A stretch of DNA of 64,000 nt from Limonium bicolor (GCA_023374045.1 CM041783.1:95019298-95083297); one strand, 5' to 3'. Numbered from the stretch's first letter, positions 48,807-63,800 are shown. The notes: generated from the sequence alone by a model not told the origin. Numbers and translations: made by a program.

Positions 48807-51800
48807 TGTAACACCCCGGTTTTCACACACTAAAATTTTCTTATTACTTGAACAACTTACTACAATATTTTACAGCGGAAGACTAAATAACACCTAAGTC
48901 AAACCGGAGCGCTACCGCCACACCCACACCAACTAGTGTGGATGCTAAGGCTAATCCACCTACAACCTAACTCCCGGAACATGCTCCAAGGAGTTTACCA
49001 CTTACAAATAAATAAAATTTCTAGCTATGTCGGCGCGTTCCCTTGTCCCAAGCTCAAGAGCAATATCACACACAAGAATCAACTTCACCTGCAACAAACC
49101 TGTGGCCAGCAAACAATCACACAAAAGGGCCACAGGCACAAACCAGAAAACGTCAGCAAAGCTGAGTAACAAATATCACACCCTGTAAAATTCACTCTCT
49201 TTGAAAAAAACCTTTTTAGCAGCATAAAGGCACACATCAACACAAACAACCATGTTATCAACCACAAACACAAGTTTACAACACACTCACCTTCCTTGAG
49301 ACATTTTACCTTAACACAAACCACCTGTTCATAATGATATCACAATACCAGCAAACTCACCAGAGACATAAATCCAATAATATTTTGGAAACCACATAAC
49401 AATTCCCACCAGTTTGTATCTCAATTATTAACATTCCACCAATCCTCGGGCACACCGGTCTTTCGACAAAGAGCTACTAGGCTCTCGGCACCCTTGGACA
49501 AATATTCCACCACCTCACCCCATGTCCTTAAGTGTGCACACCCCCCCTATGAATCATCAGTCCATAGAGTAGATCATGATGGCTTAGCTCCAATACATTG
49601 GTAGGAGCGAAAATTCAGTGAATGGCCAACCATGGCTCGACAAATTGAAGGAGCTAACCATAGCTCAATAGTTTCGAAATATTAATTTCCAAATTCACAC
49701 TTCCACCACATAAGTAATATCAACCTTTCCAACATATAAATATCATCCACATCATATAAAATTGCTCAAAAATACCACCAACCAAAGGTCGCAATAAACA
49801 AGATTAATCACATATTAAAGTACAAACAACCCACCTTTAGAATTAAAACCTTGTATAAGGTTAGACTTTGTCTACTTTGTTCCACCTGAATATCCACTCC
49901 ATCAAAATCAAGCTTTCTCTTAGCAATCACAGATCACAAGAATCCACACCAAGAGTAGTCACCAAAAATCATTCCAGAGCCTTTCAAGGCTAAGCCCAAG
50001 CAACAAACACCCAAAACCATACTTAAACCCAATTTTCCTTCTTTCCAAGTTTTAGCACACATATAACCTTACAAGACTTCCTTATACCTTTTACACTTCA
50101 CCACCTCTTACACTTCAACCACAAGTCATATTAGGACCATAATGACCAGAAAACCATTAAATCCAATAACCAACACAAATTACACTTATTCAGCTTAAAG
50201 CACACCTTTATCCCAAATCACTTCCTAGTAATTCGAATGACATCCCAAAGGAGTTTCGACCTGAATTTTTGACCATAGATATAAATTCGAAATATAAGAA
50301 TACCCTCAAAATTTCAGCTCAAACCCATGTCGGAAACTCATCTAAACAACTCCTAAAGCTTAAAGCTCATTATTTTCCCTTGCCATGTCTATCCGACTTA
50401 ATATCTTCATTCGACTTCATTTTTTGACCATAACCATATGTTCACTATTAAAGACTACCCTCAAATTTTAAGGCAAATGAATTCGGGAACCTATTTAACT
50501 AAGTCTCAAGGCTTAAAACACCATTTAAGCCCTCCCACCTTGACCTAGCATTTTTATGTCTAACCACGAGTTCCCACCACCTATAATCAATTATTATGAG
50601 TTAATATAGGTAGAATAACACACCAAACTCAACAAATCCCATCGAAATCACTCAAGGAGTCTTAAAACACATTTTTCCTCCCTAAAAGTTCCCTAGAACT
50701 TATCCTACTTCCCAAAGGTATTTTCGCCTGATATTTGATTATTCTAGTAATAACTATCTAAGAACACTGTCAAATTTCAGCTCAAGAGAAGCTAGGGTTC
50801 GGAAGTTACCATTAACAAGAGTTAAAGCTCAAAATCAGGGTTTAAAGAAAGAAATGGTGAGCATAAGTGTTACCTGGAATCTCCTTGCCATTTTAGCCAC
50901 GACCTTACAAGTCCCTTAGCTAAATGAATCAATTTCTTCCACCAACCAATTCGTCCAAGGTCACCAGCTCCTTCTCCCTCCTTGAAATCTTGTTTTTCCT
51001 TGATTCTAGCTTGAATCTCCTTCTCCAATGGTGGGTGTTGAGTTCTATGAGCTTCTATGGTGTTCTAATGGCGTGAGAGTGAGTGAGGAAGGCAGGTAAA
51101 TCGGTTCCCATCTCATTCTTAAGGATGGCGTGAGTGAATTCCAATTTTACTTCATTAATTAAGTGTAATGATTACTAAGATAACCTTATCTCTTCCTAAG
51201 CCATTAGATTAGTGACAATTGTCTAGATTAAATCTCAGCCCTCCATGTGTGACCGGCCTTAATGATGAAGGAGACAAGTGGCATGGGTAATAAAGAGTAT
51301 AAGACAAAATAATGATGTCTTCACTTACAGCCGTCGGATCGTAGATATTTTGCTTGGATGAATCTCCACCATCCATGTGTGACCACCCCTCATTAATGAA
51401 GGTGACACATGTCTTCTCTTGATTGAACCATGTGTAACTAATCATCTCTTGACACCTCGACGCTTACATCATCGTTATGTCATGCCGACATCATCACGCA
51501 CTCATCACTGCATCATCACTGCATCACCACTGCATCACCACTGCATCATCATGGTCAAAGTTGACCATTGACCAAGGTTTGACCAATGTCCAATGTTTGA
51601 CCGAAGTCAGACCAAAGTTGACCTAGGTTTGACCACAGTTGACCGGGCTTCTAGAACTCCATGCAACTCACCGAAATTTCAGTGTTTCTCGGAACTTTCT
51701 GAACTAGGGTTTCTCCAAGGTTTCTTGGTTGATTCCCAACCACTATGGCTTCCTCGTGTTCTCTAATAATTCCTAAGGAACTATGGTTTCCATTAGGGTT

Positions 51801-51821
51801 ACAAAAATTCGGGGTATTACA
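48807..51821 (-). mobile_element. LTR 13 (3015 bp, shortest)
   Basis: Clean to about 49060, then CACACACAAGAATC; a burst of indels spans 49488-50200 and smaller ones 50400-50780 (for example GATATTTGATTATTC near 50730). The minisatellite is scrambled at 51496-51502 (CACGCACTCATC). U3 to the right of this is intact. Confidence 0.9.
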
Positions 51822-52784
51822 TTCTCCCCCCGTTAAACAAAGCTTCGTCCCCGATGCTTAACTTACCACCATCATCACCAAATACCCAAACACAAATACA
51901 AATCTTTGACGACAAGGTAATACCACCAAGCATTAAATAGCCATAAATAAATGTCACATAATCATAGCACACAAGCACATAAGCACACAAGTCAATTTCC
52001 AAATACTGAGTAACATCATATTAATCATGTCAATAATTATATCAACACCTCATACATGGTGTCAAACTATTTATTTTCAAAAGTATCCAACCACAAAATC
52101 CCAAACTTTATGTTCTCCTTATGTAATCCACTTCATTAAAACATGAACCAACACACAATTCCTCATGATATAAAGCATATTAACACACATAACCATGTCA
52201 ATTATTTTGTCACTCATCACCTATTACACACATACAATAACAATCCATCTACTTCAGACAATTCATCACATAGCAAAAAGATAATAATTTTGATCATATA
52301 AACATGTCAAACACTTAAGTGTCCTATTGCATCAATCTCAGATATTAATATCAAACTATCCTCAATTATTTCACCACTAATCAACACCTACGTCTTACAC
52401 CAACCACGCTTCCACTGCGCTACTCTCTGATCTAATTTTTCGTGATCACTTACAGGAAGCTTCAGGAATCCTCCAACCTGCCATGGTCAGTGCCAGTGTT
52501 GAACTATCCTTCCACCTCAATTTGTTTTCAGTTTCCCTTGATCTGACCAGGATCAAGGTCAACCTTCCACGTCAGATTCAAGCAATTTGCACAATTAAAC
52601 AAGTTCCAGTTTAATCCTATATAGCCCCCATTATCCGACGACCACAACTAATTCCAAACAATCAAACAATCGGTAACAAGCAACAAACACATTCCCATCC
52701 CCACGCTTGTCAAGTTTTTAAGCCTAGATTTAATCTTAACTCAACCAAAGCTCCCTAGAGACCAAACCTGCTCTGATACCACTC
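51822..52784 (-). mobile_element. Internal segment 14 (963 bp)
   Basis: Majority-like on the left. From 52310 on there are a T loss near 52315, a CT gain in CTACTCTCTGATC near 52424 within the tRNA-like block, CTATATAGCCCCC near 52617 and CACGCTTGTC near 52703. PBS 52770-52781 is intact. Confidence 0.88.
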
Positions 52785-55700
52785 TGTAACACCCCGGTTT
52801 TCACACACTAAAATTTTCTTATTACTTGAACAACTTACTACAATATTTTACAGCGGAAGACTAAATAACACCTAAGTCAAACCGGAGCGCTACCCCGCCA
52901 CACCCACACCAACTAGTGTGGATGCTAAGGCTAATCCACCTACAACCTAACTCCCGGAACATGCTCCAAGGAGTTTACCACTTACAAATAAATAAAATTT
53001 CTAGCTATGTCGGCGCGTTCCCTTGTCCCAAGCTCAAGAGCAATATCACACAAAGAATCAACTTCACCTGCAACAAACCTGTGGCCAGCAAACAATCACA
53101 CAAAAGGGCCACAGGCACAAACCAGAAAACGTCAGCAAAGCTGAGTAACAAATATCACACCCCTAAAATTCACTCTCTTTGAAAAAAACCTTTTTAGCAG
53201 CATAAAGGCACACATCAACACAAACAACCATGTTATCAACCACAAACACAAGTTTACAACACACTCACCTTCCTTGAGACATTTTACCTTAACACAACCA
53301 CCTGTTCATAATGATATCACAATACCAGCAAACTCACCAGAGACATAAATCCAATAATATTTTGGAAACCACATAACAATTCCCACCAGTTTGTATCTCA
53401 ATTATTAACATTCCACCAATCCTCGGGCACACCGGTCTTTCGACAAAGAGCTACTAGGCTCTCGGCCCCTTGGACAAATAATTCCACCCACCTCACCCCA
53501 TGTCCTTAAGTGTGCACACCCCCTATGAATCATCAGTCCATAGAGTAGATCATGATGGCTTAGCTCCAATACATTGGTAGGAGCGAAAATTCAGTGAATG
53601 GCCAACCATGGCTCGACAAATTGAAGGAGCTAACCATAGCTCAATAGTTTCGAAATATATATTTCCAAATTCACACTTCCACCACCATAAGTAATATCAA
53701 CCTTTCCAACATATAAATATCATCCACAATCATATAAAATTGCTCAAAATAACCACCAACCAAAGGATAGCAATAAACAAGATTAATCACATATTAAAGT
53801 ACAAACAACCCACCTTTAGAATTAAAACCTTGTATAAGGTTAGACTTTGTCTAACTTTGTTCCACCTGAATATCCACTCCATCAAAATCAAGCTTTCTCT
53901 TAGCAATCACAGATCAACAAGAATTCCACACCAAGAGTAGTCACCAAAAATCATTCCAGAGCCTTTCAAGGCTAAGCCAAGCAACAAAACACCCAAAACC
54001 ATACTTAAACACAATTTCCTTCTTTCCAAGTTTTAGCACACATATAACCTTACAAGACTTCCTTATACCTTTTACACTTCACCACCTCTTACAACTTCAA
54101 CCACAGTCATATTAGGACCATAATGACCAGAGAAACCATTAAATCCAATAACCAACACACAATTACACTTATTCAAGCTTAAAGCACACCTTTATCCCAA
54201 ATCACTTCCTAGTAATTCGAATGACATCCCAAAGGAGTTTCGACCTGAATTTTTGACCATAGATATAAATTCGAAATATAAGAATACCCTCAAAATTTCA
54301 GCTCAAACCCATGTCGGAAACTCATCTAAACAACTCCTAAAGCTTAAAGCTCATTATTTTCCCTTGCCATGTCTATCCGACTTAAATATCTTCATTCGAC
54401 TTCATTTTTGACCATAACCATATGTTCACTATTAAAGACTACCCTCAAAATTTTAAGGCAAGATGAATTCGGGAACCTATTTAACTAAGTCTCAAGGCTT
54501 AAAACACCATTTAAGCCCTCCCACCTTGACCTAGCATTTTTATGTCTAACCACGAGTTCCCACCACCTATAATCAATTATTATGAGTTAATATAGGTAGA
54601 ATAACACACCAAACTCAACAAAATCCCATCGAAATCACTCAAGGAGTCTTAAAACACATTTTTCCTCCCTAAAAGTTCCCTAGAACTTATCCTACTTCCC
54701 AAAGGTATTTTCGCCTGAATATTTGATATTATTCTAGTAATAACTATCTAAGAACACTGTCAAAATTTCAGCTCAAGAGAAGCTAGGGTTCGGAAGTTAC
54801 CATTAACAAGAGTTAAAGCTCAAAATCAGGGTTTAAAGAAAGAAATGGTGAGCATAAGTGTTACCTGGAATCTCCTTGCCATTTTAGCCACGACCTTACA
54901 AGTCCCTTAGCTAAATGAATCAATTTCTTCCACCAACCAATTCGTCCAAGGTCACCAGCTCCTTCTCCCTCCTTGAAATCTTGTTTTTCCTTGATTTCTA
55001 GCTTGAATCTCCTTCTCCAATGGTGGGTGTTGAGTTCTATGAGCTTCTATGGTGTTCTAATGGCGTGAGAGTGAGTGAGGAAGGCAGGTAAATCGGTTCC
55101 CATCTCATTCTTAAGGATGGCGTGAGTGAATTCCAATTTTACTTCATTAATTAAGTGTAATGATTACTAAGATAACCTTATCTCTTCCTAAGCCATTAGA
55201 TTAGTGACAATTGTCTAGATTAAATCTCAGCCCTCCATGTGTGACCGGCCTTAATGATGAAGGAGACAAGTGGCATGGGTAATAAAGAGTATAAGACAAA
55301 ATAGAATGATGTCTTCACTTACAGCCGTCGGATCGTAGATATTTTGCTTGGATGAATCTCCACCATCCATGTGTGACCACCCCTCATTAATGAAGGTGAC
55401 ACATGTCTTCTCTTGATTGAACCATGTGTAACTAATCATCTCTTGACACCTCGACGCTTACATCATCGTTATGTCATGCCGACATCATCACTGCATCATC
55501 ACTGCATCATCACTGCATCACCACTGCATCACCACTGCATCATCATGGTCAAAGTTGACCATTGACCAAGGTTTGACCAATGTCCAATGTTTGACCGAAG
55601 TCAGACCAAAGTTGACCTAGGTTTGACCACAGTTGACCGGGGCTTCTAGAACTCCATGCAACTCACCGAAATTTCAGTGTTTCTCGGAACTTTCTGAACT

Positions 55701-55816
55701 AGGGTTTCTCCAAGGTTTCTTGGTTGATTCCCAACCACTATGGCTTCCTCGTGTTCTCTAATAATTCCTAAGGAACTATGGTTTCCATTAGGGTTACAAA
55801 AATTCGGGGTATTACA
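52785..55816 (-). mobile_element. LTR 14 (3032 bp)
   Basis: Near-majority copy. Differences: CTACCCCGCC near 52892, CACCCCTAAAATTC near 53158 (TG lost), an extra C near 53489, and single losses near 54017, 54106 and 54407. The U3 half from 54420 to 55816 shows no difference I could find from LTRs 6 and 15. Confidence 0.94.
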
Positions 55817-56783
55817 TTCTCCCCCCGTTAAACAAAGCTTCGTCCCCGATGCTTAACTTACCACCATCATCACCAAATACCCAAACACAAATACAAATCT
55901 TTGACGACAAGGTAATACCACCAAGCATTAAATAGCCATAAATAAATGTCACATAATCATAGCACACAAGCACATAAGCACACAAGTCAATTTCCAAATA
56001 CTGAGTAACATCATATTAATCATGTCAATAATTATATCAACACCTCATACATGGTGTCAAACTATTTATTTTCAAAAGTATCCAACCACAAAATCCCAAA
56101 CTTTATGTTCTCCTTATGTAATCCACTTCATTAAAACATGAACCAACACACAATTCCTCATGATATAAAGCATATTAACACACATAACCATGTCAATTAT
56201 TTTGTCACTCATCACCTATTACACACATACAATAACAATCCATCTACTTCAGACAATTCATCACATAGCAAAAAGATAATAATTTTGATCATATAAACAT
56301 GTCAAACACTTTAAGTGTCCTATTGCATCAATCTCAGATATTAATATCAAACTATCCTCAATTATTTCACCACTAATCAACACCTACGTCTTACACCAAC
56401 CACGCTTCCACTGCGCTACTCTGATCTAATTTTTCGTGATCACTTACAGGAAGCTTCAGGAATCCTCCAACCCTGCCATGGTCAGTGCCAGTGTTGAACT
56501 ATCCTTCCACCTCAATTTGTTTTCAGTTTCCCTTGATCTGACCAGGATCAAGGTCAACCTTCCACGTCAGATTCAAGCAATTTGCACAATTAAACAAGTT
56601 CCAGTTTAATCCTAGTATAGCCCCAATTATCCGACGACCACAACTAATTCCAAACAATCAAACAAATCGGTAACAAGCAACAAACACAATTCCCATCCCC
56701 ACGGCTTGTCAAGTTTTTAAGCCTAGATTTAATCTTAACTCAACCAAAGCTCCCTAGAGACCAAACCTGCTCTGATACCACTC
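55817..56783 (-). mobile_element. Internal segment 15 (967 bp)
   Basis: Same length as segment 7 and, by eye, the same sequence across the inspected landmarks. PPT 55817-55826, tRNA-like block 56396-56425, PBS 56769-56780. Confidence 0.9.
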
Positions 56784-59700
56784 TGTAACACCCCGGTTTT
56801 CACACACTAAAATTTTCTTATTACTTGAACAACTTACTACAATATTTTACAGCGGAAGACTAAATAACACCTAAGTCAAACCGGAGCGCTACCGCCACAC
56901 CCACACCAACTAGTGTGGATGCTAAGGCTAATCCACCTACAACCTAACTCCCGGAACATGCTCCAAGGAGTTTACCACTTACAAATAAATAAAATTTCTA
57001 GCTATGTCGGCGCGTTCCCTTGTCCCAAGCTCAAGAGCAATATCACACAAAGAATCAACTTCACCTGCAACAACCTGTGGCCAGCAAACAATCACACAAA
57101 AGGGCCACAGGCACAAACCAGAAAACGTCAGCAAAGCTGAGTAACAAATATCACACCCTGTAAAATTCACTCTCTTTGAAAAAAACCTTTTTAGCAGCAT
57201 AAAGGCACACATCAACACAAACAACCATGTTATCAACCACAAACACAAGTTTACAACACACTCACCTTCCTTGAGACATTTTACCTTAACACAAACCACC
57301 TGTTCATAATGATATCACAATACCAGCAAACTCACCAGAGACATAAATCCAATAATATTTTGGAAACCACATAACAATTCCCACCAGTTTGTATCTCAAT
57401 TATTAACATTCCACCAATCCTCGGGCACACCGGTCTTTCGACAAAGAGCTACTAGGCTCTCGGCCCCTGGACAAATAATTCCACCACCTCACCCCATGTC
57501 CTTAAGTGTGCACACCCCCTATGAATCATCAGTCCATAGAGTAGATCATGATGGCTTAGCTCCAATACATTGGTAGGAGCGAAAATTCAGTGAATGGCCA
57601 ACCATGGCTCGACAAATTGAAGGAGCTAACCATAGCTCAATAGTTTCGAATATATATTTCCAAATTCACACTTCCACCACCATAAGTAATATCAACCTTT
57701 CCAACATATAAATATCATCCACAATCATATAAAATTGCTCAAAATAACCACCAACCAAAGGATAGCAATAAACAAGATTAATCACATATTAAAGTACAAA
57801 CAACCCACCTTTAGAATTAAAACCTTGTATAAGGTTAGACTTTGTCTAACTTTGTTCCACCTGAATATCCACTCCATCAAAATCAAGCTTTCTCTTAGCA
57901 ATCACAGATCAACAAGAATTCCACACCAAGAGTAGTCACCAAAAATCATTCCAGAGCCTTTCAAGGCTAAGCCAAGCAACAAAACACCCAAACCATACTT
58001 AAACACAATTTTCCTTCTTTCCAAGTTTTAGCACACATATAACCTTACAAGACTTCCTTATACCTTTTACACTTCACCACCTCTTACAACTTCAACCACA
58101 AGTCATATTAGGACCATAATGACCAGAGAAACCATTAAATCCAATAACCAACACACAATTACACTTATTCAAGCTTAAAGCACACCTTTATCCCAAATCA
58201 CTTCCTAGTAATTCGAATGACATCCCAAGGAGTTTCGACCTGAATTTTTGACCATAGATATAAATTCGAAATATAAGAATACCCTCAAAATTTCAGCTCA
58301 AACCCATGTCGGAAACTCATCTAAACAACTCCTAAAGCTTAAAGCTCATTATTTTCCCTTGCCATGTCTATCCGACTTAAATATCTTCATTCGACTTCAT
58401 TTTTTGACCATAACCATATGTTCACTATTAAAGACTACCCTCAAAATTTTAAGGCAAGATGAATTCGGGAACCTATTTAACTAAGTCTCAAGGCTTAAAA
58501 CACCATTTAAGCCCTCCCACCTTGACCTAGCATTTTTATGTCTAACCACGAGTTCCCACCACCTATAATCAATTATTATGAGTTAATATAGGTAGAATAA
58601 CACACCAAACTCAACAAAATCCCATCGAAATCACTCAAGGAGTCTTAAAACACATTTTTTCCTCCCTAAAAGTTCCCTAGAACTTATCCTACTTCCCAAA
58701 GGTATTTTCGCCTGAATATTTGATATTATTCTAGTAATAACTATCTAAGAACACTGTCAAAATTTCAGCTCAAGAGAAGCTAGGGTTCGGAAGTTACCAT
58801 TAACAAGAGTTAAAGCTCAAATCAGGGTTTAAAGAAAGAAATGGTGAGCATAAGTGTTACCTGGAATCTCCTTGCCATTTTAGCCACGACCTTACAAGTC
58901 CCTTAGCTAAATGAATCAATTTCTTCCACCAACCAATTCGTCCAAGGTCACCAGCTCCTTCTCCCTCCTTGAAATCTTGTTTTTCCTTGATTTCTAGCTT
59001 GAATCTCCTTCTCCAATGGTGGGTGTTGAGTTCTATGAGCTTCTATGGTGTTCTAATGGCGTGAGAGTGAGTGAGGAAGGCAGGTAAATCGGTTCCCATC
59101 TCATTCTTAAGGATGGCGTGAGTGAATTCCAATTTTACTTCATTAATTAAGTGTAATGATTACTAAGATAACCTTATCTCTTCCTAAGCCATTAGATTAG
59201 TGACAATTGTCTAGATTAAATCTCAGCCCTCCATGTGTGACCGGCCTTAATGATGAAGGAGACAAGTGGCATGGGTAATAAAGAGTATAAGACAAAATAG
59301 AATGATGTCTTCACTTACAGCCGTCGGATCGTAGATATTTTGCTTGGATGAATCTCCACCATCCATGTGTGACCACCCCTCATTAATGAAGGTGACACAT
59401 GTCTTCTCTTGATTGAACCATGTGTAACTAATCATCTCTTGACACCTCGACGCTTACATCATCGTTATGTCATGCCGACATCATCACTGCATCATCACTG
59501 CATCATCACTGCATCACCACTGCATCACCACTGCATCATCATGGTCAAAGTTGACCATTGACCAAGGTTTGACCAATGTCCAATGTTTGACCGAAGTCAG
59601 ACCAAAGTTGACCTAGGTTTGACCACAGTTGACCGGGGCTTCTAGAACTCCATGCAACTCACCGAAATTTCAGTGTTTCTCGGAACTTTCTGAACTAGGG

Positions 59701-59811
59701 TTTCTCCAAGGTTTCTTGGTTGATTCCCAACCACTATGGCTTCCTCGTGTTCTCTAATAATTCCTAAGGAACTATGGTTTCCATTAGGGTTACAAAAATT
59801 CGGGTATTACA
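56784..59811 (-). mobile_element. LTR 15 (3028 bp)
   Basis: Near-majority. One A is lost near 57071 (TGCAACAACCTG), one T in CGGCCCCTGG near 57463, one A near 58229, and one G at the right terminus (CGGGTATTACA). It carries the shortened AT-run variant near 57648 also found in LTRs 6 and 7. Confidence 0.94.
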
Positions 59812-60784
59812 TTCTCCCCCCGTTAAACAAAGCTTCGTCCCCGATGCTTAACTTACCACCATCATCACCAAATACCCAAACACAAATACAAATCTTTGAC
59901 GACAAGGTACTAATACCACCAAGCATTAAATAGCCAAAATACCATGTCACAAATCATAGCACACAGCAATAAGCACAAAGTCAATTCCACCTAATGAGAA
60001 CATCATATTCCTCATGTCACTACATTATATCACACCTCATTACATGGTGTTCAAACTATTTATTTTCAAAAGTATCAAACCACAAAATCCCAAACTATGT
60101 TCTCGTATGTAATCCACTTCATATAAAAAATTGAACCAACACACAATTCCTCATTGATATAAAGCATATTAACACACATAACCATGTCAATTATTTGTCA
60201 CTCATCACCTATTACACACATACAATAACAATCCATCTACTTCAGACAATTCATCACATAGCAAAAAGATATAATTTTGATCATATAAACATGTCAAACA
60301 CTTTAAGTGTCATATTGCATCAATCTCAACAGATATTAATACAACTATCCTCAATTATTTACCAACTAATCAACACCTACGCTTACACCAAACACGCTTC
60401 CACTGCGCTACTCTGATCTAATTTTCGTGATCAATTACAGGAAGCTTCAGGAATCCTCCAAAACCTGCCAGGGTCAGTGCCAGTGTTGAAATATCCTTCC
60501 ACCTCAATTTGTTTCAGTTTCCCTTGATCTGACCAGGATCAAGGTCAACCTTCCACGTCAGATTCAAGCAATTGCACAATTAAAAAGTTCCAGTTTAATC
60601 CTAGTATAGCCCAATTATCGACGACCACAACAAAAAAAACCAAACTAATTCAAAAACAATCAAACAAATCGGTAACAAGCAACAAACACAATTCCCATCC
60701 CCAGCTTGTCAAGTTTTTAAGCCTAGATTTTAATCTTAACTCAACCAAAGCTCCCTAGAGACCAAACCTGCTCTGATACCACTC
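59812..60784 (-). mobile_element. Internal segment 16 (973 bp, most divergent)
   Basis: Clean for the first 95 bases, then heavily altered from 59907 to about 60690. Changes include GGTACTAATACC, scrambled sequence at 59932-60030, a substitution in CTGCCAGGGTCAGTG near 60467 that breaks the usual CCATGG, and an A-rich insertion near 60630-60643. The PBS at 60770-60781 is perfect. Changes include substitutions as well as indels, unlike the other disturbed segments. Confidence 0.84.
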
Positions 60785-63700
60785 TGTAACACCCCGGTTT
60801 TCACACACTAAAATTTTCTTATTACTTGAACAACTTACTACAATATTTTACAGCGGAAGACTAAATAACACCTAAGTCAAACCGGAGCGCTACCGCCACA
60901 CCCACACCAACTAGTGTGGATGCTAAGGCTAATCCACCTACAACCTAACTCCGGAACATGCTCCAAGGAGTTTACCACTTACAAATAAATAAAATTTCCT
61001 AGCTATGTCGGCGCGTTCCTTGTCCCAAGCTCAAGAGCAATATCACACAAAGAATCAATTCACCTGCAACAAACCTGTGGCCAGCAAACAAACACAAAAG
61101 GGCCACAGGCACAAACCAGAAAACGTCAGCAAAGCTGAGTAACAAATATCACACCCTGTAAAATTCACTCTCTTTGAAAAAACCTTTTTAGCAGCATAAA
61201 GGCACACATCAACACAAACAACCATGTTATCAACCACAAACACAAGTTTACAACACACTCACCTTCCTTGAGACATTTTACCTTAACACAAACCACCTGT
61301 TCATAATGATATCACAATACCAGCAAACTCACCAGAGACATAAATCCCATAATATTTGGGAAACCACATAACAATTCCCACCAGTTTGTATCTCAATTAT
61401 TAACATTCCACCCATCCTCGGGACACCGGTCTTTCGACAAAGAGCTACTAGGCTCTCGGCCCCTTGGACAAATAATTCCACCACCTCACCCCATGTCCTT
61501 AAGTGTGCACACCCCCTATGAATCATCAGTCCATAGAGTAGATCATGATGGCTTAGCTCCAATACATTGGTAGGAGCGAAAATTCAGTGAATGGCCAACC
61601 ATGGCTCGACAAATTGAAGGAGCTAACCATAGCTCAATAGTTCGAAAAATATATATTCCAAATTCACACTTCCACCACCATAAGTAATATCAACCTTTCC
61701 AACATATAAATATCATCCACAATCATATAAATTGCTCAAAATAACCACCAACCAAAGGATAGCAATAAACAAGATTAATCACATATTAAAGTACAAACAA
61801 CCCACCTTAGAATTAAAACCTTGTATAAGGTTAGACTTGTCTAACTTTGTTCACCTGAATATCCACTCCATCAAAATCAAGCTTTCTCTTAGCAATCACA
61901 GATCAACAAGAATTCCACACAAGAGTAGTCACCAAAAATCATTCCAGAGCCTTTCAAGGCTAAGCCAAGCAACAAAAAACACCAAAACCATACTTAAACA
62001 CAATTTTCTTCTTTCCAAGTTTTAGCACACATATAACCTTACAAGACTTCCTTATACCTTTTACACTTCACCATCTTTACAACTTCAACCACAAGTCATA
62101 TTAGGACCATAATGACCAGAGAAACCATTAAATCCAATAACCAACACACAATTACACTTATTCAAGCTTAAAGCACACCTTTATCCCAAATCACTCCTAG
62201 TAATTCGAATGACATCCCAAAGGAGTTTCGACCTGAATTTTTGACCATAGATATAAATTCGAAATATAAGAATACCCTCAAAATTTCAGCTCAAACCCAT
62301 GTCGGAAACTCATCTAAACAACTCCTAAAGCTTAAAGCTCATTATTTTCCCTTGCCATGTCTACCGACTTAAATATCTTCATTCGACTTCATTTTTTGAC
62401 CATAACCATATGTTCACTATTAAAGACTACCCTCAAAATTTTAAGGCAAGATGAATTCGGGAACCTATTTAACTAAGTCTCAAGGCTTAAACACCATTTA
62501 AGCCCTCCCACCTTGACCTAGCATTTTTATGTCTAACCACGAGTTCCCACCACCTATAATCAATTATATGAGTTAATATAGGTAGAATAACACACCAAAC
62601 TCAACAAAATCCCATCGAAATCACTCAAGGAGTCTTAAAACACATTTTTCCTCCCTAAAGTTCCTAGAACTTATCCTACTTCCCAAAGGTATTTTCGCCT
62701 GAATATTTGATATTATTCTAGTAATAACTATCTAAGAACACTGTCAAAATTTCAGCTCAAGAGAAGCTAGGGTTCGGAAGTTACCATTAACAAGAGTTAA
62801 AGCTCAAAATCAGGGTTTAAAGAAAGAAATGGTGAGCATAAGTGTTACCTGGAATCTCCTTGACATTTAGCCACGACCTTACAAGTCCCTTAGCTAAATG
62901 AATCAATTTCTTCCACCAACCAATTCGTCCAAGGTCACCAGCTCCTTCTCCCTCCTTGAAATCTTGTTTTTCCTTGATTTCTAGCTTGAATCTCCTTCTC
63001 CAATGGTGGGTGTTGAGTTCTATGAGCTTCTATGGTGTTCTAATGGCGTGAGAGTGAGTGAGGAAGGCAGGTAAATCGGTTCCCATCTCATTCTTAAGGA
63101 TGGCGTGAGTGAATTCCAATTTTACTTCATTAATTAAGTGTAATGATTACTAAGATAACCTTATCTCTTCCTAAGCCATTAGATTAGTGACAATTGTCTA
63201 GATTAAATCTCAGCCCTCCATGTGTGACCGGCCTTAATGATGAAGGAGACAAGTGGCATGGGTAATAAAGAGTATAAGACAAAATAGAATGATGTCTTCA
63301 CTTACAGCCGTCGGATCGTAGATATTTTGCTTGGATGAATCTCCACCATCCATGTGTGACCACCCCTCATTAATGAAGGTGACACATGTCTTCTCTTGAT
63401 TGAACCATGTGTAACTAATCATCTCTTGACACCTCGACGCTTACATCATCGTTATGTCATGCCGACATCATCACTGCATCATCACTGCACCCATCACTGC
63501 ATCAACCCTGCATCACCACTGCATCATCATGGTCAAGTTGGGGACCATTGACCAAGGTTTGACCAATGTCCAATGTTTGACCGAAGTCAGACCAAAGTTG
63601 AACTAGGTTTGACCACAGTTGACCGGGCTTCTCGAAAACTCCATGCAACTCACGAAATTTCAGTGTTTCTCGGAACTTTCTGAAATAGGGTTCTCCAAGG

Positions 63701-63800
63701 TTTCTTGGTTGATTCCCAACCACTATGGCTTCCTCGTGTTCTCTAATAATTCCTAAGGAACTATGGTTTCATTAGGGTTACAAAAATTCGGGGTATTACA
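60785..63800 (-). mobile_element. LTR 16 (3016 bp)
   Basis: Complete TG...CA LTR with scattered single-base losses over its length and a disturbed U3 at 63489-63680: altered minisatellite copies (CACCCATCACTG, CATCAACCCTG), an insertion of Gs in GTTGGGGACC near 63537 and AACTAGG for ACCTAGG near 63601. The central part 62650-63480 is clean. Confidence 0.91.

Noticed and set aside
48461..48811. A 116-codon + strand frame
   Set aside because: It exists only because two single-base losses in unit 13 join short frames. It runs antisense through the PBS into the LTR and has no recognisable domain.
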